Shown here: piece by piece, positions 52,330 through 63,200 of the stretch
Layout: the number at the start of each line of letters is the position of its first letter
How positions within the stretch are numbered: the stretch's first letter is position 1
NCBI GenBank assembly: GCA_013397695.1
Contig: VYZI01000146.1
Span: 548,142-612,141, forward strand
Source: Centropus unirufus
Taxonomy: Eukaryota > Chordata > Aves > Cuculiformes > Centropidae
Length of the DNA: 64,000 bases
Direction: 5' to 3'
Made by a program: the position numbers and the translations under genes
The notes under the pieces: generated by a model
Told to the model about the DNA's origin: nothing
The model's database searches: none
Seen by the model: the letters and a program-made list of their open reading frames with translations, nothing else

Positions 52330-54205
52330 TGGCTGAACAGAGAGATTTGGCTGGGACTCTGGAGAAAAAAAAAAAAGAGAGAGTTTATGATCTTTGAAAG
52401 AAGAGATAGGCAGCTCAAGAGGACTATAAGTTTGTCATGAGGTTATGCAAGGAGAAAATCAGAAGGCCTAAAGCCTAACTAGAACTTAATCTGGTTACTG
52501 CTGTAAAAAGCAATAAAAATGTTTCTAGAAATAGACCAGCCACAAAAGGAGGGCTAAGGAGAGTCTCCATCCTTTATTGGATACTGGGGGAAGCACAGTG
52601 ACAAAGGGTGAAGAAAAGGCTGAGGTACTTAATTGCTTCTTTGTCTCAGCCATTCATAGTAAGATCAGTTGTTCTTCTGGTACCCAGCCTACTGAGATGG
52701 AAGACAGGTTTGGGGAGCAGAAATAAGGCCCCATAATCCAAGGGAAAATGGTTAGCAAACTGCTACACCATTTAGACCTAAACAAGTATATGGGGCACAT
52801 AGAATCCACCAAAGGGGACTGAGGGAGTTGGTGGAAGTGGTCTCCAGACCATTATCAATCAGCAGTCCTGTCTGTCTGGGGAGGTCCAAGTTGACCAAAG
52901 GTTAGCAAACGTGATGCCTGTCTAAAAGAAGGGTTGGAAGGGAGATCTGGGGAACTACGGACCTGTCAATCGGACCTTGGTGCTAGGGAAGGCTATGGAG
53001 CAGATCACCTTGAACTCTATCACACAGCACGTACAAGATAACCAGGGCATCAGGCCCAGTCAGCATGGTTCTATGAAAGGCAAGTTCCATTCGTTTAGCC
53101 TGATCGTCTATGAAAAGTGACTTGTTTAGTGTATAAGGAAAAGGTGGTGGATGTTATTTCCCTGGACTTTAGTAAAAACTTTTCCCACTGGAAGCTGGCT
53201 GCTCACAGTTTGAATGGGCATACTCTTCACTGGGTAAAAAAACTGGCTGGATGGCCAAGCCCAAAGAGTTATAGGGAATGGAGCTGATAGTGATAGTGAA
53301 ATCCAGCTGGCACTTGGTCACAAGTGGTGTTCCCCAGGACCCTGGGTCAAGGCGAGTTCTGTTTACTACTTTTATTGATGATCTGGATGAGGACATGAAG
53401 TGCATTCTCAGTAAGTTTGCAGATGACGCCAAGTTGTCTGGGAGTTTTGATCTGATTGAGAGTAGTAAGGCTCTACAGATGAATCTGGACAGGCTGGATC
53501 AATGGGCCAAGACTGATTGTATACGATTCAACAAGGCTAAGTGTTGGGTCCTGCACCTGGGTTATGATAAACACGTGCAACACTACAGGCTTGGGGAACA
53601 GTAGCTAGAAAGCTGCCAGGTGGAAAGGGCCCTGGGGTGTTGGTTGACAGCAGGCTAAATATGGGTCAGCAGTGCTCCCAGGTGACCAAGAAGGCAAATA
53701 GTGTCCTGGCTTGTATCAGAAATGGTGTGGCCAGCAGGATCAAGGAAGGGATCATCCCCCAGTGCTGATGAGGCACAGGTCCTAGAGCACAAGTCTGTAA
53801 GGAGTGGATGAGGGCATTGGGATTGTTTAATCTGGAGAAAAGGAGGCTGAGGGGAGACCTTACTACTCTTTACAACTACCTGAAAGGAGTTTGTAGCAAG
53901 GTGGGTGTTGGTGCCTTCTCCCAAGTAACAATTGATAAGACAAGAGGAAATGACCTCACATTGTGCCGGGGAGGTTTGGATTGGATACTACGAAGTATTT
54001 CTTAACTGAAATTGTTATCAAACATTGGAATAGGCTGCCTATGGAGGTGGTGCAGTCACCATCCCTGCAGATATTTAAAAGACATGTAGATATGATGCTT
54101 GGGGACATGGTTCAGTGGTGGACTTGGCAGTATTAGGTTTATGGTCAGACTTGATGATATTAAAGGTCTTTTCCAACCTAAATGATTCCATGACTCTATG
54201 ATTTG
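52330..54205 (+). mobile_element. CR1 LINE, 5'-truncated, decayed, sense to AMPH
   Basis: The order of translated fragments is that of CR1 ORF2. First comes a basic linker near 52340-52500, then TVTKGEEKAEVLNCFF-like sequence near 52598-52650. A degraded reverse-transcriptase core follows, with VTSGVPQ (53320-53340) and the catalytic FADD (53416-53427), then a conserved C-terminal part up to about 53604. The last 400 bases match the usual CR1 3' region, with GGAGAAAAGGAGGCTGAGGG near 53835, and end in the octamer-like tail GATTCCATGACTCTATGATT. Frameshifts and stops break the frame throughout, so it is inactive. The 5' edge is approximate because the start is eroded. Confidence 0.9.
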
Positions 54206-54280
54206 TTTTTTTAATTTGGCAAGTTAACACTCTTATGTGTTTTAATAATGGAAAGACTTTGTTCAGTTCTTTTACTATTG

Positions 54281-54298
54281 TCATCATCATCATCATTA
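54281..54298. repeat. (TCA)n microsatellite
   Basis: Six TCA-type units follow about 75 bases after the CR1 end. Confidence 0.75.
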
Positions 54299-55404
54299 TG
54301 ATCTCCTAGTTTTCCTGTTCTTATGACAGGACTGTGTTTTTAGACTTCCCTTGGCCTACATGTTGGCCACAATCAGGAACAGAACATTGGCCTAAGTGAA
54401 TCTGATCCTGTGTTACCATTCTCACATAAGATTGTATGTGAGTGTATTTGCACAATTTCCAATGGTACAGTTTTCATTCTGAACACTTTTCAAGATAGTA
54501 TTCTAATGAATACTTCACTATCTACATACTCTGTACATGAAAAGACAAGCTTCTCTCATTATTTAATAAACACTGAACAACCAGCGACAGGGTGTACTCG
54601 CCTTCTTACCAAAACTAAGAAGCTTGCCGAGAATATTTATTATTAGTGATAATTAAATCTCAGCTACAAATTTGCACTAATTAAAATTACCATTTCGTGT
54701 GGAAGCATGCTAATTATTTGTTCACATTGCTTTACAGAGAGAAATAATTGTAGCCCACTGAAAAAATCTATATATATGTAGTGATTTCAGAGGTCTTGGC
54801 TAATTCAGTAAACAAAAAAAAAGGCTCTATCATGTAATCCAGTTTTGTAAGAGGAGATCAGTGTAGCAAGATTTAGTTAGTCTTATGTCAGATGTTTCCT
54901 AAATTTTAGAGTGAAGGGCAGCATTAAATGTTAATTGATATTCATGCTCAGAATTGAAATTTAATGAAAATTCATTTATGTCCTATATTTGATTTTTACT
55001 AATGGTTGTATTTGAGGAGGGATTCACTTATTAGAATGTACAGACACTGAGTGCCATTTATGCTGGTTTTAATTTTGGTCTCAGACTCAAAGCACTTTAA
55101 AAGGGCCTTCAAACAGTAGACACTTGGCACTGTTTCTAAAGGACTGTGATATGTTTAACCTGGAAAGGCAAAGTTTCACTACAGAGAAAACAAGGGCATC
55201 ACAAGAGTGAAGCTCCTAGAAATAAAATTTAAAGTTCTGCTAAAGCTCAGGAAAGTCTTCAAAGCTTCCTCCCATCCTGGCTTGCACTGTAGCTAGAAAG
55301 TCTGTGATATAATTTCACTTTTTTCTTGGGCCTCTTACTATTTTTCTGCACAGAGCAACTTTTGAAAGATGAGTTTTTCAAGGGTTGTGCTTCTTGTCTA
55401 ACAG

Positions 55405-55512
55405 AATGAAATTCCTGAAGCTAAGAAAGAGGAATCTTTGCTAGATCTGGACTTCGACCCTTTCAAGCCAGAAGCTGTATCAACAGGAGTTACTCATTCA
55501 CCCATGTCTCAG
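55405..55512 (+). CDS. AMPH: AMPH exon 12 (clathrin box and DPF)
   Basis: This 108-nt exon encodes 36 residues, about 340-375, from NEIPEAKKEE to THSPMSQ. It contains LLDLDFDPF. LLDLD is the type I clathrin box that binds the clathrin heavy-chain terminal domain, and DPF is an AP-2 appendage motif. The region EAVSTGVTH is about three residues shorter than the human segment between DPF and GVTH. Phase is 0 on both sides and the donor is CAG|GTATCT. Confidence 0.97.
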
Positions 55513-58500
55513 GTATCTCTTTGCCTAGAAGTAGGCAAAATATATAAATGCAACATGCTGTTTACTAGCAAAAATTTGCCTCATGTACTTATACACATTG
55601 TATCTCCAGTGTCTGAAAAACTTAATCTTCCTGAGAAGCTCTTGTCAGCCATCTATCTTTTGCCTTCCTTAACCTTGTAGTTGATGATGTATTGGAAAGA
55701 GAGGAAACTTCCAAGTTGTAAAATGAGATATCCACCAATGACAATGGTTGGTTTTGGCCTTGACTTCAGCATAGTGTTGTTTTCCATTTTTAGAATAACT
55801 CTTTGTGCCAACATGATAATTCTCCAGTGCCTGTTCTTCTGACAATTTTTCTGACCTGGTTTTGACTCTTCATGCCTGGAAAGACACCTCAGGGGATCTA
55901 GATCTCGTGGACTCAGCACGCAATTGCTTTGCTGTTACGGAGTTTCTGCACCAAGCAGGGGATATGATCTTGAGTAGCTTTGCTTTTTAAGTGTATTTTA
56001 GATGCACTTCAAGGAAAATGAGAGGCTGAGTATTTTGCAACAATTTGCAGCAACATGAAAAAAAAAATAATAAAAGAGAAGACTGATATATCAAGCCACT
56101 GTTTTTCATTGACTTGTTGTAAGGCACCTGCTATTTTAAGAATCAGAACTCACCCTCACTACCCACAGGGCTGATGGTACAGTGTGGAAGTTCTGGAGCT
56201 CTGTATTGTACACGAAGTAGGGAACACTGTCAACACACTGTTAGCAAAATCTTTTGTCCCTGCGGCTATCACTAACCTGGTTTGTACTGTGACACATGAG
56301 AGTGCGAGTCAACTGTTCAGGGAGGTAGCAGTGGAAAGAACTGAGAAAACAATAAACTTAAAGGCTGAAATGGTCCTGGTGCTCCGCTGTTCTCTTCTTC
56401 AGTTAATTAATTTCTTGTCTGGTGTGCAGTACAAGTTGTGTAATGGCATCTGTAGTGATCTCTGATGGGTTAAGCAGCATCAGAAAAGCAGCATACTGTC
56501 AACACTCTGAACATTAGCTAGAATTTCTCATGGTGGTTTGCTAAGACGGTTGTTTAATTGTAGCAGAGGTTTTGTGCAGCTTGTTATTTTTTCTTGCTCC
56601 CTCTAAACAAGGAAGGAGAAAGAAATTCTTCGACATTCAGTGTGAGAGAACAGACTCTCACTCTGACTTTACTAACTCTGCACTTTCAGCTTGATGTAAT
56701 AGCACCGATTAAAGTAGTGGAATTACAAAACCAAAGACATTTAACTCCTGTGACAGAGTTTGCTTGACCTGATATCATATTGTAAAGACTATAGAAGATT
56801 TTATTACTTTAGTAGTAATTAGTTGATTTAGATTCAGCTGAACCGTGAAATACAGAATAAAATTCATTGTGGAAAAGTACATTGTATTTTTTCATCTAGG
56901 TGCATAGAGGTTCATCTATGAGGTTTCATTTAGGTTCATTGAGAACCTTCTGTCTCCCCTCTCTGTTCATGTTTCCTCCCAACATACATATATAAATGAG
57001 AAAGGATGGTCCACAGCCACAAGATAGAGTGGCTGAGTCAGAGCACCCCATTTTTTAAGAGTATACCTCTGTATGAGGCAGGGAGATTGCTGTGGCAGCA
57101 CAGACAGAATGAAATCACTGGTTGTAGTCTTTGGAGAGCCTTGTGCTACTTTGCAGGGAGATTAAGAAGAAAGGATTAAGTGATCTTTTGATATGTCTGT
57201 AGTTTTGGCATCAGTCATGGTTATATTCCCTATAGCAAATTGTGCTGAAGTAGTAACACGAAGACAGGAGTAGTCATCCATTCCATGATGCCACAGGAGG
57301 GCTGGCATGACTTCCCTATTGATCATTTAGTTAATTACCTCCCTCTACTTCTCTACTGGGATGATCACAATAAGCAAGCCCCAGTCTGCCCTTCCTCACT
57401 TGATTTTCTGCTTCTGCCTCTGCTTCTGCTTCAAAAGTGGCCTGTCCCTCGCTTCCGTTTGTTCGATGGGGTTTATCTTGCCTTTCCCTCAGTATACTCC
57501 TTTGCCCTCATCAGCAAAAAAAAAAGTAAAATGGAATAATTAAAAATGAGCAACCTCCCCCTCCATGGAAGTTTGTAGGGACATGTAGGGTCTGTACCAG
57601 TTAGCGCTAAAAGAGATCAGGAATTTTTCCTTGGAAATTGAATGTTCAACTAACAATGTTACAGTGGAGTAAGCCCATACACTTTTGAATTATATCCACT
57701 GAAGAAGCACGTACTGGGACTTAAACAAAATTAAACTGATTGGAAATAGCTGTTGACATCTATTTTCTGTAAATCTGAGTAGGGAGTTATTACTGTGTCT
57801 TTTTTTTGTTGAAGCAGAAGTTATTCAGAGTCATTCTGTCCATATGAAAGAAGCACACAAGAAATTAAATGCAGCAATCCTTCCTCTTAAACATGACATC
57901 TAACGTTTGCAAATATTTCAGGAAAAGTTTTACTTTTTACTTTATTAATGTCTTGGGGGAAAGGAGGGTGCAGAGGAAGCAGGGTGGACTTTCACCCAGG
58001 TGTGAATATAGTAGATATGTTTTGAAACCATCTTAGACATCTTTTGAGACCAACCAGCAGAGTTCCGTCTCATGTGGCAAGAGACTATTAATATTTGGCA
58101 TGAAGTTTGCTGCTATTTTTCATCTTTTCATTCAGCTTTTCTGTGGAGAGGTCACTAACATTTATTACTTAACGGAGTGAATGAGGAAACTAAAGCATCC
58201 CTCAACTTTCTTGTCTTTCCCAAAAAGCATGTAATTTTCCTTCCTGCTGTCAGAGTTATGAGAAAATCCACTTGTGCTCAGTGGATACCTGGACCATTTT
58301 TTATCTGGCTAAAAACCTGACCCATGTAAGCCCTTTAAGGCTTACACCTTGTAGGGGCTCCTGTAACTGTTGAAAGTCATTCAGTCACCAATTCAGATTC
58401 TGGCTGTTACTGAAGTGTGCAGTGGTGTGAGTTTGCTGCAAAACAATAACTGACTTGAAGTGTGAAGTGCCACAGTCAGTCATGTACGGCCCATCCTATT

Positions 58501-58706
58501 TGATCAAAACGAGTACTAAGAAGATATGTTCCCACACACATCTGCTAATCTAGAAAATATGTATGTATTAGAAATATGTATGTATTATAAAGAGACATAT
58601 AAATAATCTCTCTTTAGATAACGGGCACAGTTACAGTTACGAGCATGTTGAACATACGGTGCATTAGCATTTTTTTTCTAAAGCCTCTTTTTTCCACTTT
58701 TTTCAG
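55513..58706 (+). other. AMPH intron 12; no gene seen
   Basis: The intron is 3.2 kb and ends in a pyrimidine tract and TTTTTTCAG. A 93-codon open frame at 56184-56465 has no recognisable content and no good splice borders. A short 17-bp tandem duplication lies near the 3' end. Confidence 0.75.
58555..58587. repeat. 17-bp tandem duplication, AT-rich
   Basis: AAATATGTATGTATTA occurs at 58555-58570 and 58572-58587 with one G between the copies. Confidence 0.7.
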
Positions 58707-58730
58707 ACATTGCCATGGGATCTATGGACG
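58707..58730 (+). CDS. AMPH: AMPH exon 13, 24-nt microexon (clathrin W-box)
   Basis: The exon encodes TLPWDLWT, eight residues. PWDLW is the second clathrin-binding motif of amphiphysin, which contacts a different groove of the clathrin terminal domain from the LLDLD box. The acceptor TTTCAG and donor ACG|GTAAGC are both strong and phase 0, so skipping would remove the motif without a frameshift. At 24 nt it is too short to be found by open-frame length and falls in the size class of neuronal microexons. Homology to the known protein makes it secure. Confidence 0.96.
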
Positions 58731-60516
58731 GTAAGCCTGACATTTATAACAGCAAACTGGGATATTTTTGTATTTTTTTATTTTCTTGCACCCTAAACTG
58801 AGAGTTACAAAGTTTTTACCGAAAGTCAAGCTAAAGAGTTTGCAGACCATTACAAACACTTTCAAGAATATGAAGGCAGTGTAGATCTTTTAAAATACAC
58901 GACAAAATATGATCTCTGTTTCTTGGCCTACAAAACCACAATGATGTCAGAAATCTAGGCTAATATGATTCACAATCATTACAGTTAAGTGTGCATTGCT
59001 TCTATTCTTATGCCTGTATTACAGCTATTAGAGGGTAGGAATGGATGCTTGTTACATGTTTAATTATCTGAAAGTGTAACTGCTCAGGACTTTAACACAA
59101 TATATAACTATTTTCTCAAAATTCAGGAGTGAAGAGATAATTTAACTTTGTGGGTATACAGTGAACAGGAGTGACACACAAAAGCAGCTTCTACTTTTGG
59201 AAACTGTGTGAATCCTTCCTTATTCCTCCTGCTGTCAAAAGAGCTACAATGATCTGCAGGAAGAAAACAGCTCATTTCTGTGAGCTTTTTTTTGACTTTG
59301 TCATTGAGATAGCTGGGCTTGACTTGATGTGGAGCCTGGTATGCTCATTTTTGACCTTTTGTAACTTCAGCCAGCACAGAAATCTGTGCATGCTTCTTGC
59401 GCATACAAATTTGTAGTAGCATAGCATATATGATGTCTATTAAATGCTCATCTCTATCTATTGGGAAAGGTTAAGTAAAGCCTTAAAAAAAGAGTCACGT
59501 ATGTAACTAGCCAAAAATGTCAATGCTGCTGATATCTAGACAAGCTAGAATAAGTCAGAAATTTTCAAATTTATTGCTCTAAATTTATGTTAGATAGCTT
59601 TTTCAATGTCTTCCTTTCACAGAGTTTTACTTCTAGCTTGTTAGTATTATAAATGTATTCTGTAATATGTATTATTTTTTTATTGTTATGGATTATCTTA
59701 TATATTTGCTTTATTATTTTATTATATATTATTTTCCTCTTTGCTCTAGTAGAAAAAAAAACCAAACTAATAAGCAGTGACCTTCACAACTAAACATTTT
59801 ATATTGGGCATCACCAACCATTTACTGAGTTTCTTTTAATAAGTTGAGCACAGAGTAGTTGATCTTCCTTGCAGCACTTGTATCTGTTCAAAGCAGCACT
59901 GTAGACATCCGGCTTTGTGACAATGCTGTGTGGGTGCAAAAGCCTCTGCATAGTACAAGGTGATGAAGAATCAGAGCTGCACACTTAGGGCCCTTTGCAC
60001 TGCCCAAGTGATGCAGTGATGGTATAGTGTGAAAAAAGGTGAAGTTCTACTGCCATTTGGGTTGCTTATTTCCTTGTTCGCTGTCTCACAGAGCAACCCC
60101 TCTTTGACATGTGGTGCCTGGGGATTTGGTTTATTAGTGGGCTTGGCAATGTTATATTTACAGTTGGACACAATGGACTTTTCCAGCCTAAATTATTCTG
60201 GGATTCTTTGATTCTGTAATAGGGTACGTGCAATAAAAATGTCAGTAGTTCACAGAAGAAAACAAAGTGTGATGAATATTTAACGTGTATGTAGAACTTC
60301 CTTTATAATGTAATCCAGAGGCTGGTGCTGTGACTTAAATTCAGGGGCCTGTGATTAGTCTTCAGTGAAGTGGCAGGAGAGGACCAGCAGCTTCTTCCCT
60401 ATGCCAATTTGGTAGCTGCTGCCGCTAGAGAGCTGCTAATTGAACAATTGCTGTTGTAGCAAAGTACATCGTAGTCTTATTTTCTGTGTTTTATATGTAT
60501 GATTTCTTCTATACAG
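58731..60516 (+). other. AMPH intron 13; contains a CR1 3' end
   Basis: The intron is 1.8 kb and AT-rich, with a TTATT-rich patch near 59640-59740 and a short CR1 tail. It ends in TTCTTCTATACAG. Confidence 0.8.
60115..60219 (+). mobile_element. CR1 3'-end fragment, sense to AMPH
   Basis: The sequence reads as the terminal 100 bases of CR1: a GGTTTA(TTA)GTGGGCTTGGCA segment, then TTGGACACAATG and CTTTTCCAGCCTAAATTATTCTG, ending in GATTCTTTGATTCTG. The tail repeats are those of CR1. The upstream body is not recognisable. Confidence 0.8.
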
Positions 60517-60540
60517 ACAAGCAGCGAATTGGTGCAGCCG
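60517..60540 (+). CDS. AMPH: AMPH exon 14, 24-nt microexon
   Basis: The exon encodes TSSELVQP, matching the eight residues that follow PWDLWT in amphiphysin (TSTDLVQP in mammals). The acceptor ATACAG, donor CCG|GTAAGC and both phases 0 support it. No function is known for this linker. It is the exon directly before the giant optional exon, and it can also join directly to the exon at 63168. Confidence 0.95.
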
Positions 60541-60830
60541 GTAAGCAAACCTCTCCACAAAATTGCAACCACTCTAGAGACGTGCTTTAATCAGTGTGGT
60601 GCAGTATATAGTTTTCTGGTTTTGTCTATCACTGCTGCTCTTTTACATTGCAATCTACTGCTTCCAAATGTAGCAAACCACATAAATTTTCCTTAAATGG
60701 CTTAATTTAGTCACTTTCATTCTTTAAATTAAAATTGCTCTAGTAAAATATAAATTTTGTTTTCTCTCATCAAGTCCGCCTTTATCTTTTTCATCTTGTG
60801 TTTTTTCTTTGCTTTTCTGTCTGCTTAAAG

Positions 60831-62615
60831 CCTGATTCTTCAAAAAGTCTTTCCCTGTGTAACCTGGTCATGGAGGAAACCCCAAACAGTGGGTCATCAG
60901 AAGATGTTAACAGATATCAAACTAATCTAGGTTCACTCACCTGGGGCCTAGACATTAGCACACCCAGTGTCAGCCAGGAAATTACTGCGGGCGGTTCTTT
61001 GCTTTTCTCTGGGGCAGAACAAACCTCAAGCAAATCGACAGATACTCTGCCTGCTAGTGTCTGGCCTGCTGTAGGTGCGCAGGAGGATACTGCGCCAGAG
61101 CCAGCTTCTCTAAATGAAAACCAGAAGACTTCACTAGAAGACCAGTTGGATGCCAAAAATGTTTCATGGGAAGATGTGATGACAAATCCACCTTTAGAAA
61201 ACATAACCAGTTTTGAGACACCTATCCTTGGAACCAATAGCTTGTTGGATGAGCCCGTTCCATGTGATGTGCAAAAGGCAGAGGAAGACCAGAAGGAAGA
61301 AGAGTGGACAGGTGTCAAACCAAGTGAAAAGGTAGAGACCAGACCTGCTAACTACAAGGAGGTAGAAGGTACAGAGGAACTGGAAGACCAAGGTTGCAAA
61401 ACCCAAGAAAACAGTGAGGCAGAACTGCATAGGAGTTTAGCAAAATCAGACCTTGAAATTTTAGTTAGCACAGAGGCAGAAAATTTATATGAGTTGGAAG
61501 ATAATGATGGGAATATGGGGAAAGCTAGTATTTCTAATCTAGAAAACCTTAGGGAAGAAGAATTCAAAGAGGTCAATGTAATTGAGGAGGCAGATAGAGA
61601 AATACCGTTGCTGAGCACAGGGCTGGAAGGTGGGGACAAATTAGAGGTGGGAAACTATAAAACTGTAGAAAACTCTGGTGTTGAACCTGAGAGAGTCTTT
61701 GGTATCTGTGATCAGGACCATGAAAGGACATTTGATGATGGCTTAGACCAAACTGACAGTGGTACTGGAGAGAATACATCCTTGGAGTGTATAAACACGA
61801 TGGCACATATTAACCTAGAGGTAACTAACCACACAGAAAAGGACCTTACAAATACTGAAAACGTTCTGTGTGATGCTGAACTATTAAATGCAGAAGAGTC
61901 TGGTAAAGGAACCGAAGATAATAGCATCAGCCTTCTCCCAATTGGTAGTGCGGAAGGTCAAGCTGCTGCTGAAAAAGAGTGGGCATTGCTGCCTGAGACA
62001 GCTGATGCTGCTAGCACAAGCTGTGGTAATCCTTGCCTAGATGATGCACAAGACCAAGTGACAGTTAGGGAGGCAGCAGCATTTGCTGAAGAGCATCCTA
62101 GTAGCAGTGATGTTCCTGAAGCCTTGGAAACAGACCCCTGGCTGGCAAACTGGGATCCAACAGTTACTAATGATTCCTGGGGCTTTTCTAATCTGTCAGA
62201 TGGCCAAGCCAATGGACTGGATAATTGGCCCTTTTTCCCCAAGCAGCAAGACTCAGAGGAAGGTAACATGGAAAATGTTTGGTTAGGCATTAGTGATAAA
62301 TGGTCCACACAAGACCTAGGAGGGACTGATCACAGCTGGGGAGAAGTAGGTGTAAGCACAAGCAATACAAGTCAGGAGGCACCAGTAAAACAAGACTTGT
62401 CTGAGGACCAGGCAGGCATTAGCAATCCTGGACCAAGCAAGGAGATAGCTAGACCTTTGACTCTGTTTCAAATGGGAAATTCCAGAAATGCTAGCACCGA
62501 GAGTTCAACTAGTCCTAAAGACAATGAGAACAACAACTCAGATTTATCTGAAGATGAAATTGCTAACCGGAGATATGGATTGTTGTACCAGGAAATTGAG
62601 GCTGATAAAGAAGAG
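60831..62615 (+). CDS. AMPH: AMPH giant optional exon, 595-residue acidic insert (retina-type isoform)
   Basis: The frame is open from 60798 to a stop at 62643-62645. The acceptor CTGCTTAAAG at 60829-60830 and donor GAG|GTACCT at 62616 give exactly 1785 nt, phase 0 on both sides, so it inserts 595 residues between TSSELVQP and ATSTAFNGF. Retina-specific amphiphysin isoforms with large inserts in the central arm are described in mammals, and this exon is the probable avian equivalent. The residues are acidic, rich in Glu, Asp, Ser, Asn and Thr, with no membrane segment or obvious fold. Residues 437-503 of the insert hold seven Trp, including DPWLANWDP, SWGF and NWPFF. DPW is a known AP-2 appendage motif. 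The exon could be skipped without a frameshift. Tissue and function are inferred. Confidence 0.88.
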
Positions 62616-62645
62616 GTACCTACCCCAGTGTGTAGCCTAGTCTAG
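62616..62645 (+). other. AMPH: In-frame extension of the giant exon to a stop codon
   Basis: If the weak donor GTACCT at 62616 is not used, translation adds VPTPVCSLV and ends at TAG (62643-62645). The tail SLV fits a class I PDZ ligand. The nearest clear AATAAA is at 63207-63212. Whether such a transcript exists is unknown. Confidence 0.3.
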
Positions 62646-62908
62646 AGAAAGAGTTCCTTAGGTCATGCATAACCTTGTCATTTAAAAACAATCCATTTGT
62701 GTGTTTCCCACTGCCCCTCCTATGCCCCTGCTACTCTTTCTTTGAAAAATTGCCATGCAACTGTTCATAGTGTGGTGCCCTTCAGCTGTGCAATGAAGCA
62801 GGCTGACAACAATGCAATTCAAAACAGTGAATGAAACTTTGAACTGTGAAGGCACATTGTGTCTCGCAGGTTCTGTGGTATTTATGTATAACTTTGAATG
62901 CACCTAGC

Positions 62909-62930
62909 ATTATTATTATTATTATTATTT
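62909..62930. repeat. (ATT)n microsatellite
   Basis: Seven ATT units lie in the intron just after the giant exon. Confidence 0.85.
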
Positions 62931-63167
62931 TATAAAAATACTTAAGTAACTCTGCTTTTTTGGTTCTTTTTTATTTTCTTTAAGCTTGTGACACCTGTTA
63001 TCAAATAGTACTGTTGTCAAATTTCTTGCTGCCTTACCCTTCATTTTATTTTTTCTGTTTTTTTAACGTCTGACCTATATTTTTATTTTGCAAACAAATA
63101 ATGTTTTGACTCATGTTCTGATTTAGTAAACAAACAATAATTTGTTTTGATCTTCACTTCTACTTAG

Positions 63168-63200
63168 GCAACCAGCACAGCATTTAATGGATTTGCACAG
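63168..63200 (+). CDS. AMPH: AMPH exon with FNGF motif (last coding exon in the window)
   Basis: This 33-nt exon encodes ATSTAFNGFAQ, matching the ASGGSFNGFTQ segment of mammalian amphiphysin after LVQP. The acceptor is CTTAG, the donor CAG|GTAAGA, and both phases are 0. The next segment of the protein (starting PQDTS in mammals) is not found in the remaining 800 bases, so the gene continues beyond the window with the rest of the central arm and the SH3 domain. Confidence 0.93.

Larger units (their letters stand above)
48788..55404 (+). other. AMPH intron 11; hosts a decayed CR1
   Basis: The intron is 6.6 kb. It contains a 14-bp tandem duplication, a sense-oriented CR1 of about 1.9 kb and a (TCA)n run. 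The rest is AT-rich unique sequence without a supported gene. It ends in TCTAACAG. Confidence 0.8.
60541..63167 (+). other. AMPH intron 14 in the brain-type form; contains the giant optional exon
   Basis: In the ordinary protein TSSELVQP is followed directly by the ATSTAFNGF segment, so this whole 2.6 kb is removed. When the exon at 60831-62615 is used, the flanking introns are 60541-60830 (290 bases) and 62616-63167 (552 bases). Confidence 0.8.

Noticed and set aside
56184..56465. 93-codon open frame in intron 12 as a possible extra AMPH exon
   Set aside because: There is no acceptor and donor pair of fitting phase, and its composition differs from the acidic or motif-bearing AMPH arm.
60917..62308. 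Several 70-133-codon open frames on the minus strand across the giant exon
   Set aside because: They are shadows of the strongly coding + strand frame. Glu-, Asp- and Ser-rich codons read backwards leave few stops.
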